From NCBI GenBank assembly GCA_003448685.1, contig DLXW01000045.1, positions 1-10,769 of the forward strand: 10,769 nt of DNA, given 5' to 3'. Below, piece after piece: positions 6,298-10,769 of the stretch. The translations under genes and the position numbers were made by a program. Numbering within the stretch: position 1 is the stretch's first letter; each line of letters begins with the position of its first letter. The DNA is from Cyanothece sp. UBA12306. GTDB lineage: Bacteria > Cyanobacteriota > Cyanobacteriia > Cyanobacteriales > Microcystaceae. The notes under the pieces are model-generated. The model did not search any database. It saw only the letters and a list, made by a program, of their open reading frames with translations, and was not told the DNA's origin.

Positions 6298-7548
6298 CTA
6301 TATTTGCGTTGAATGTTTACCATACCAAGTATTCAAAACTACACGCTGAATTTCTCTTAGGGGCTGATTATATTGTTTGGCTAATTGAACACAATCTTCA
6401 TATTCAGGTTGGACATTGATAATTGTTTTACTTGTTCCCTTTCCTTGACTAGCAACTTTAACCTTAACTATACCATAATCTGTGATAACTTCTTCAATCT
6501 CTCTGTGTAAAATTGCTCGATTTTGAGTTAGATAACGTATCCCTAATGTAGTAGTTTCTTGAAAGATAATATTCTGACAATCTGATGATTTTTCAGGGGG
6601 ACACATCACTGTTAATAAAATTCCTGGTCGAGATTTTTTCATATTAATAGCTTGAGTGAAAACATCCAACGCCCCTACTGCAAACAAAGCATCAAAAATA
6701 TAGCCAATTACTTGTGGATTTAGATCATCAATTTGGGTTTCTAAAACAGAAATTTGTTCTAATTTAGTTTCACTTTGATTATTTTCTAGAGATTCCCCAA
6801 TCCACAATCTCAAAATATTAGGAATTGCCAAATCTTTTGTACCTGCTCCCAAGCCAATTTTTTGTAATTTTAGAGGAGGAGGAGAACCAAAACTTGAGGC
6901 TAAACTAACGCTAATAGCTGCCCCTGTAGGAGTTACTAATTCTTGGTTAATATTATTACTATAAACCGGAACTTGACGGGATTCCCATAACTTCATAACT
7001 GCTGGAACAGGAACAGGTAAACGCCCGTGTGCGGCCCAAACCGTACCCCCACCAGTCGGCATTGCAGAACAGTATAATTCCTCAATACCCAACCAATCTA
7101 GTCCTAAACAAGTTCCTACGATATCCACGATCGCATCAGTTGCCCCTACTTCATGGAAATGGACTTTTTCCGGTTCTATACCATGTACAGCCCCTTCTGC
7201 TGATGCTAATTGGCGAAATACCTCTAAACTCCATTGACTAGCTTGGGAAGGCAAATTAGCCCCTTGAATCATCAATTCAATTTCAGGTAAATGACGAGTA
7301 TGATGGTTATGATGGTGATGGTGTGTTTTTTGGGATTGGTTTTGTCCTAATAACTCAACATGAACTTTAGTAGCTAATTGTCCTTGACGGTGAACCTTTT
7401 CTGTAGATAGACAATATTCATTTTCTATCCCTAACTTTTTGAGTTGTTCGATCAGGTAATCTATCGGAACTCCACTATTAACTAAAGCTCCCAAACACAT
7501 ATCACCAGCTATTCCCGTTGGACATTCTAAATAGGCTATTTTAGTCAT
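6298..7548 (-). CDS. larC: Nickel-pincer cofactor biosynthesis protein LarC
   Basis: LarC is the CTP-dependent enzyme that inserts nickel into the pyridinium bis-thiocarboxylate precursor made by LarB and LarE, giving the cofactor of lactate racemase LarA and its relatives. The 416-residue length matches the full-length protein; unlike Lactobacillus plantarum larC, which needs a ribosomal frameshift, both halves are in one frame. Motifs are YLECPTGIAGDMCLGAL at the N-terminus, HFHEVGATDAIVDIVG (130-145), MPTGGGTVWAAHGRLPVPVPA (163-183) and LETQIDDLNPQ (near 268). A histidine run, HHHHHNHHTRH (76-86), probably binds nickel. I chose ATG 7548 over a TTG one codon upstream; AGG lies about 8 nt before it. 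larA, larB and larE are not in the window. It is divergent from the YciO/TsaC gene. Confidence 0.93.
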   Translation of the reverse strand: MTKIAYLECPTGIAGDMCLGALVNSGVPIDYLIEQLKKLGIENEYCLSTEKVHRQGQLATKVHVELLGQNQSQKTHHHHHNHHTRHLPEIELMIQGANLPSQASQWSLEVFRQLASAEGAVHGIEPEKVHFHEVGATDAIVDIVGTCLGLDWLGIEELYCSAMPTGGGTVWAAHGRLPVPVPAVMKLWESRQVPVYSNNINQELVTPTGAAISVSLASSFGSPPPLKLQKIGLGAGTKDLAIPNILRLWIGESLENNQSETKLEQISVLETQIDDLNPQVIGYIFDALFAVGALDVFTQAINMKKSRPGILLTVMCPPEKSSDCQNIIFQETTTLGIRYLTQNRAILHREIEEVITDYGIVKVKVASQGKGTSKTIINVQPEYEDCVQLAKQYNQPLREIQRVVLNTWYGKHSTQI

Positions 7549-7591
7549 CAAATTAACCTGTTGTTATTTTTTTTGGTTTCTGGGAGGATTA

Positions 7592-7620
7592 TTGATTTCT
7601 ATCGTATTATTATTCATAAT
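7592..7620 (+). promoter_or_regulatory. Probable sigma-70-type promoter for the YciO/TsaC-type gene
   Basis: TTGATT (7592-7597) and CATAAT (7615-7620) are separated by exactly 17 bp, placing transcription start near 7627 and a leader of about 23 nt before ATG 7650. A palindrome, TTATTAT-tc-ATAATAA (7607-7622), overlaps the -10 element and could be an operator, though its AT-only sequence makes chance plausible. Confidence 0.5.
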
Positions 7621-7649
7621 AACTCTAGATTTAACATAGTGTTTTCCCC

Positions 7650-8303
7650 ATGGCTAAACTATACACTCTCCATCCCGATAATCCCCAAGTTCGTAGTATT
7701 GAGGAAATTACGAAGGAACTTAAAAAAGGGGCAATTATGCTTTATCCTACTGATACAGTATACGCTATTGGCTGCGATCTCAATAGTAAATCCGCAGTGG
7801 AACGGGTAAGGAAATTAAAACAATTATCTAACGATAAACCTCTCACATTTCTTTGTTCTTCTCTGTCTAATATTGCTGACTACGCTTTAGTTTCTGACGA
7901 TGCTTATCGAATTATGAAGCGGGTAATTCCTGGCCCTTATACTTTTTTGCTTCCTGCGACTAAATTAGTTCCTAAGTTAGTAATGAGTCCCAAAAGAAAA
8001 ACCACAGGAATTCGTGTACCCGATGATGCTATCTGTCAGAAAATATTACAAACATTAGGTAATCCTATTGTATCGAGTTCGGCCCATTTACCCGATGAAG
8101 ATGGAGAATTTCCTACTATGGGGTTAGAAAAGTTTAAACTTTTTGATATCTTAGATAGTCAGGTTGATTTAATTATTGATAATGATTTAGAACCAGGGTC
8201 TGAAGTGTCTACAATTTTAGATATGACTTCAGATGAACCTGTGGTTATTCGACAAGGTTTAGGCTGGAAAGAATTACAAAATTGGATTACTATTACCGTT
8301 TAA
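7650..8303 (+). CDS. TsaC/YrdC/Sua5-domain protein, YciO type
   Basis: A 217-residue YrdC-fold protein. The family condenses threonine, bicarbonate and ATP into threonylcarbamoyl-AMP, the first step of t6A modification in tRNAs reading ANN codons. Motifs are LYPTDTVYAIGCD (31-43), VRKLKQLSNDKPLTFLC (53-69), PGPYTFLLPAT (94-104), KTTGIRVPD (117-125) and PIVSSSAHL (139-147). The opening LHPDNPQVRSI and the overall length resemble E. coli YciO more than TsaC, so it may be the YciO paralogue, whose activity is less certain, or the cell's only TsaC-like enzyme. No signal peptide is present, so it is cytosolic. ATG 7650 has no obvious ribosome binding site. rfbC begins 34 bp downstream and is probably cotranscribed. 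Confidence 0.88.
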   Translation: MAKLYTLHPDNPQVRSIEEITKELKKGAIMLYPTDTVYAIGCDLNSKSAVERVRKLKQLSNDKPLTFLCSSLSNIADYALVSDDAYRIMKRVIPGPYTFLLPATKLVPKLVMSPKRKTTGIRVPDDAICQKILQTLGNPIVSSSAHLPDEDGEFPTMGLEKFKLFDILDSQVDLIIDNDLEPGSEVSTILDMTSDEPVVIRQGLGWKELQNWITITV

Positions 8304-8324
8304 TCTTTTGAAATAAATTAATCA

Positions 8325-8330
8325 AAGGAG
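8325..8330 (+). promoter_or_regulatory. Ribosome binding site of rfbC
   Basis: AAGGAG is placed 7 nt before ATG 8338 in the 34-bp gap after the preceding gene, supporting both the start choice and translation from a shared transcript. Confidence 0.75.
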
Positions 8331-8337
8331 TTAAAGC

Positions 8338-8883
8338 ATGAAAGTTATTTCCACAAATATTCCTGATGTTATGATCATTGAACCCAAAATTTTTGGAGAT
8401 GAAAGAGGATTTTTTTATGAGAGTTTTAATGCTAAAAAATTTGCAGAAGAGACAGGGTTAAAGACTGATTTTGTTCAAGATAATCATTCAAAGTCTTCTA
8501 AAAATGTACTAAGAGGGCTACATTATCAAATTCAACAAACCCAAGGAAAATTAGTGAGAGTTGTCAGTGGAAAAGTATTAGATATAGCAGTTGATATTCG
8601 TAAAAGTTCTCCCAGTTTTGGCCAATGGGTAGGCTGTATTCTTAGTGAAGAAAATAAGCGTCAATTTTGGGTTCCTCAAGGATTTGCTCATGGTTTTGTC
8701 GTTTTATCAGACACAGCAGAGTTTTTGTATAAAACGACAGATTATTATGCACCGCAACATGAAAGAAGTATTCTTTGGAATGATCCCGATATTGGTATTG
8801 ACTGGCAGTTAGAAGGAGAACCTATTTTATCTAAAAAAGATCAAGCAGGAACTCTTTTAAAAGACGCAGAAGTATTTGATTAA
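8338..8883 (+). CDS. rfbC: dTDP-4-dehydrorhamnose 3,5-epimerase
   Basis: Cytosolic cupin-fold enzyme that epimerises C3 and C5 of dTDP-4-keto-6-deoxyglucose, the third step of dTDP-L-rhamnose synthesis for surface polysaccharides. The 181 residues match the family. Seen motifs are FGDERGFFYESFN (19-31, substrate arginine 23), QDNHSKSSKNVLRGLHYQ (47-64) with catalytic His62, KLVRVVSGKVLDIAVDIRKSS (71-91), FWVPQGFAHGFVVLSD (110-125), the active-site tyrosine in FLYKTTDYY (Tyr131), and LSKKDQAG with Asp168 as the probable partner of His62. rfbA, rfbB and rfbD are absent from the window, so the pathway genes are dispersed, as is frequent in cyanobacteria. It is probably the second gene of a pair with the YciO/TsaC-type gene. 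Confidence 0.95.
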   Translation: MKVISTNIPDVMIIEPKIFGDERGFFYESFNAKKFAEETGLKTDFVQDNHSKSSKNVLRGLHYQIQQTQGKLVRVVSGKVLDIAVDIRKSSPSFGQWVGCILSEENKRQFWVPQGFAHGFVVLSDTAEFLYKTTDYYAPQHERSILWNDPDIGIDWQLEGEPILSKKDQAGTLLKDAEVFD

Positions 8884-8888
8884 ATGTA

Positions 8889-8902
8889 TTGCAGATTGCA
8901 GA
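8889..8902. repeat. Two-unit heptanucleotide repeat
   Basis: Two exact copies of TTGCAGA follow rfbC almost immediately. It is short, but the unit length matches the longer heptad tract near larC, so it is listed as a minimal STRR-like tract. Confidence 0.4.
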
Positions 8903-9008
8903 TTTTAAATTAAAGAATTAGCCTCCGATACAAGTTGTCGTTACTGTTGATAATACAGTCTAATATTTTTGCATATTAACTCTTCTCCATCACTTAAAAT
9001 AAAAATGT

Positions 9009-9025
9009 TTTATATTGAATATAAA
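9009..9025. promoter_or_regulatory. 17-bp perfect palindrome upstream of the MCE gene
   Basis: TTTATATT and AATATAAA flank a single G, giving complete 8-1-8 symmetry 27 bp before the ATG of the MCE-family gene. Its place fits an operator or a symmetric -10 region (TATATT/TATTCAA-like). The AT-only composition lowers confidence. Confidence 0.35.
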
Positions 9026-9040
9026 TAATTATTAAAATTT

Positions 9041-9046
9041 GAGGAG
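9041..9046 (+). promoter_or_regulatory. Ribosome binding site of the MCE-family gene
   Basis: GAGGAG lies 6 nt before ATG 9053 and fixes this start; no alternative in-frame start upstream is needed. Confidence 0.75.
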
Positions 9047-9052
9047 TGAGGC

Positions 9053-10444
9053 ATGAACTCGGATAACAGGGGATGGCTAACGAGATTAAGACAGCGAAAA
9101 ATTTTAGTCATTTTAGCTAGTATTGGCTTATTAGGTGGTTTGACAGTCTGGTTGTTGCAAGATACCTTGAGAGGAGGAACTTTTAAAACAGTTCTTTCTT
9201 TACCTCAAGCCCATGACATCAAGGAGGGAACACCTCTAACTTATCGAGGAGTTGAAGTAGGAAAAGTTCTTAGTCTTACCCCCGAAGCAAAAGGGGTAGC
9301 TGTAGAGGTAAAAATTTGGCCCAAAGATCGCCTAATTCCTAGTCAGTCTGCCATCAAACCCCTAGAATTGAAAGGAAAAACCGTTTTAAATATTACTCCA
9401 TCGACTGCCTTATCTACCGACAGTATTCAAGCAAAACCTCTAGATGTTGACTGTGATCCCAACTCAATAATTTGTAGTGAAAAGCGATCGCAGGTTGATA
9501 AAGTTACTCCTGGCAGTATACTCAAAGCAGTTAATAGTCTTCCTGACGTTAACAAAAATGTTGAAAATATTGAACAGAATGTTGAAGATATCCATACTAG
9601 CCTAAAAGGGATAGATCAACTCAGTAAAGATGTTAGCAAATTGATAGTAACTCTCAACAAATCGCAAATACCAGCTAAAGTAGACAAAACTTTAGTTTCT
9701 GCGGAAAGGGCAGCCACAGACATCAGCCAACTAGCTAACAAAATTGGTAGACTCAGTGATACTGCTAATAGTCTGTTACAAGAGGTACAGCAAACTAATA
9801 CAATTCCTCGTCTAAATTCTACCTTAACTTCCGTAGGAAACGTCGCCGATCGCGTCGATTTTTTCATCGCTGTCAATCAAACTAACGTGGCTAATACCCT
9901 CAATAATATAGGGGAAACAAGCCAGGAATTGACCATAATTATGCGTCAGTTAACTAACTTAGCTAAGGAAGTCAAAGATAGTCAATTGCTAGAAAAAGCA
10001 GATAATAGTGGTTTATTCCAGAATTTAGCGACTATATCCGCTAATACTGCTGAGTTATCCAATAAACTGATCGATTTTTCCGACCGACTTACTGATCCCG
10101 AAACTGTTCTAAAATTGCAACAGATCTTAGATTCGGCCCGTACCATGTTTGAAAATATCAACAAAATTACCTCCGATGTTGATGAATTGACAGGTAACCC
10201 AAAACTAAGAGAAGAGATACGCAAATTAATTGAAGGGTTAAGTAATTTACTCTCTTCAATTCAACTTCTTGAAGAACAAATTGCTTATGGTGAGTCCATG
10301 GAAAAAATGAAAAATAGTCTAAATTCTGCTTTGCCATCATCATCTTCACAGCAGTTAACTCCTCAAATACCTAATAAAGAATCTTCTTCTGTTGCTAAAC
10401 TTGTACCTGTTCAATCACTTGATTTTCAAAATAGTGAGAATTAG
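9053..10444 (+). CDS. MCE/MlaD-family lipid transport protein
   Basis: A 463-residue substrate-binding subunit of an Mla/TGD-type ABC lipid transporter, which moves phospholipid or other lipids between the inner membrane and the outer envelope. One N-terminal transmembrane anchor lies at about 17-36 (ILVILASIGLLGGLTVWLL), with basic residues before it, leaving the rest in the periplasm. The MCE domain (about 41-116) shows FKTVLSLPQAHDIKEGTPLTYRG ending in VEVGKV (to 72) and LELKGKTVLNITP (104-116). Two cysteines in DCDPNSIIC (133-141) could form a disulfide. Residues of about 150-410 are a long, mainly helical, Asn/Ser/Leu-rich region with heptad-like spacing, then a low-complexity serine/glutamine tail. 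Single-MCE proteins with long helical tails can form tunnels; TGD2 of chloroplasts is the related plastid protein. The permease and ATPase genes are not in the window. Substrate is unknown. Confidence 0.9.
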   Translation: MNSDNRGWLTRLRQRKILVILASIGLLGGLTVWLLQDTLRGGTFKTVLSLPQAHDIKEGTPLTYRGVEVGKVLSLTPEAKGVAVEVKIWPKDRLIPSQSAIKPLELKGKTVLNITPSTALSTDSIQAKPLDVDCDPNSIICSEKRSQVDKVTPGSILKAVNSLPDVNKNVENIEQNVEDIHTSLKGIDQLSKDVSKLIVTLNKSQIPAKVDKTLVSAERAATDISQLANKIGRLSDTANSLLQEVQQTNTIPRLNSTLTSVGNVADRVDFFIAVNQTNVANTLNNIGETSQELTIIMRQLTNLAKEVKDSQLLEKADNSGLFQNLATISANTAELSNKLIDFSDRLTDPETVLKLQQILDSARTMFENINKITSDVDELTGNPKLREEIRKLIEGLSNLLSSIQLLEEQIAYGESMEKMKNSLNSALPSSSSQQLTPQIPNKESSSVAKLVPVQSLDFQNSEN

Positions 10445-10504
10445 CTCATGATGATTGATAAATTCTCTACCGATATGTAGCCAAGACTGAGCAATTTTAT
10501 ATTA

Positions 10505-10525
10505 TTACTTCTTACTTCTTACTTA
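10505..10525. repeat. Heptanucleotide tandem repeat, three units
   Basis: TTACTTC, TTACTTC and TTACTTA lie in tandem 23 bp upstream of the Uma2-family start. The unit sequence differs from the tract near larC but the 7-bp period is the same. Confidence 0.6.
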
Positions 10526-10548
10526 CTAATTCTTATAAGGTAATTAAT

Positions 10549-10769
10549 ATGTCTAAAAGTACCCTAAAATTCATAAAAATAATTCCACCCCTCGAAAATG
10601 GAGATCAACTAACACGCTATGAATTTGAACAGCGTTATCAACAAATGCCTGATGTCAAAAAAGCTGAATTAATCGAAGGAATAGTTTATATGGCATCACC
10701 CTTAAGATTTACCCAACATGGAGAACCCCACGCTCTGATTATGGCTTGGTTAGGAGGATATTGGTTAGC
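10549..10769 (+). CDS. Uma2-family (DUF820) protein, 5' part only
   Basis: The frame is open from ATG 10549 to the window edge, giving 73 complete codons of a protein usually near 200 residues. AAGG (10537-10540) gives a plausible ribosome binding site. The sequence LTRYEFEQRYQQMPDVKKAELIEGIVYMASP (residues 22-52) is the characteristic start of the Uma2 family: an aromatic helix, then a glutamate-leucine-isoleucine-glutamate-glycine turn (ELIEG) and a MASP strand leading to HGEPH. Uma2 proteins have a PD-(D/E)xK nuclease-like fold and are greatly expanded in cyanobacteria, but their biological role is largely unknown. The conserved Glu-Gly and His-Gly positions are present; the catalytic residues beyond them are outside the window. 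It begins after the MCE gene with a 104-bp gap and is probably separately transcribed. Confidence 0.88.
   Translation, partial: MSKSTLKFIKIIPPLENGDQLTRYEFEQRYQQMPDVKKAELIEGIVYMASPLRFTQHGEPHALIMAWLGGYWL

Noticed and set aside
7029..7241. Plus-strand open frame inside larC
   Set aside because: Antisense to the well-conserved GGG and HFHEVGATDA region of LarC; a shadow frame.
7561..7809. Plus-strand open frame before and inside the YciO/TsaC-type gene
   Set aside because: Overlaps a conserved gene in another frame, and its start lies over the probable promoter.
9616..10349. Three minus-strand open frames inside the MCE gene
   Set aside because: Antisense to a convincing coding sequence; serine/leucine-rich products are typical complements of helical coding DNA.

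Overview
The window reads as chromosomal DNA from an AT-rich, probably unicellular cyanobacterium of the Cyanothece/Crocosphaera/Synechocystis kind. The evidence is a cyanobacterial-type PII protein (GlnB) with the serine-49 T-loop, a thioesterase resembling the phylloquinone-pathway enzyme Slr0204, a receiver protein with a DUF3685/Ycf55-like output region, a PerR/FurC-type Fur regulator, a LabA-like NYN protein, a small protein resembling the cyanobacterial DUF2555 family, and three exact copies of the HIP1 octamer GCGATCGC (672, 4578, 9484). The genus is an inference from memory of these families.

Layout. The left part carries two plus-strand single genes: a two-domain 3-mercaptopyruvate sulfurtransferase (134-970) and a LabA-like NYN-domain protein (1162-1698). 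A non-coding stretch of about 300 bp follows and holds a long imperfect palindrome (about 1799-1864). Next is a minus-strand block, read from right to left: a DUF1622 membrane protein (5538-5149), a PerR-like regulator (5093-4632), the receiver-DUF3685 protein (about 4589-2859) and the DHNA-CoA thioesterase (2862-2440). The last two overlap by four bases (ATGA). glnB (2334-1996, TTG start) follows after its own leader of about 105 bp. A 19-bp 9-1-9 palindrome sits just upstream of the PerR-like gene.

The middle holds a small plus-strand gene (5878-6090) with a very strong ribosome binding site, followed by stacked hairpins, a 14-bp palindrome and a heptanucleotide tandem repeat. It converges on larC (7548-6298, minus), a nickel-pincer cofactor gene. 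larC is divergent from a YciO/TsaC-type gene (7650-8303), which is followed closely by rfbC (8338-8883). An MCE/MlaD-type lipid transport protein (9053-10444) and the 5' end of a Uma2-family gene (10549 to the window end) complete the plus strand.

How the genes work together. Most are housekeeping or metabolic genes without an obvious shared pathway. The part that looks most like a unit is the minus-strand run PerR-like regulator / receiver-DUF3685 / phylloquinone thioesterase, where a redox-type repressor, a signalling protein and a photosystem I cofactor enzyme are packed together. I see no phage, transposase, CRISPR array, tRNA or rRNA. Nothing here is clearly a new defence or mobile system; the less-explored items are the DUF3685 signalling unit, the DUF2555-like small protein and the intergenic palindromes.
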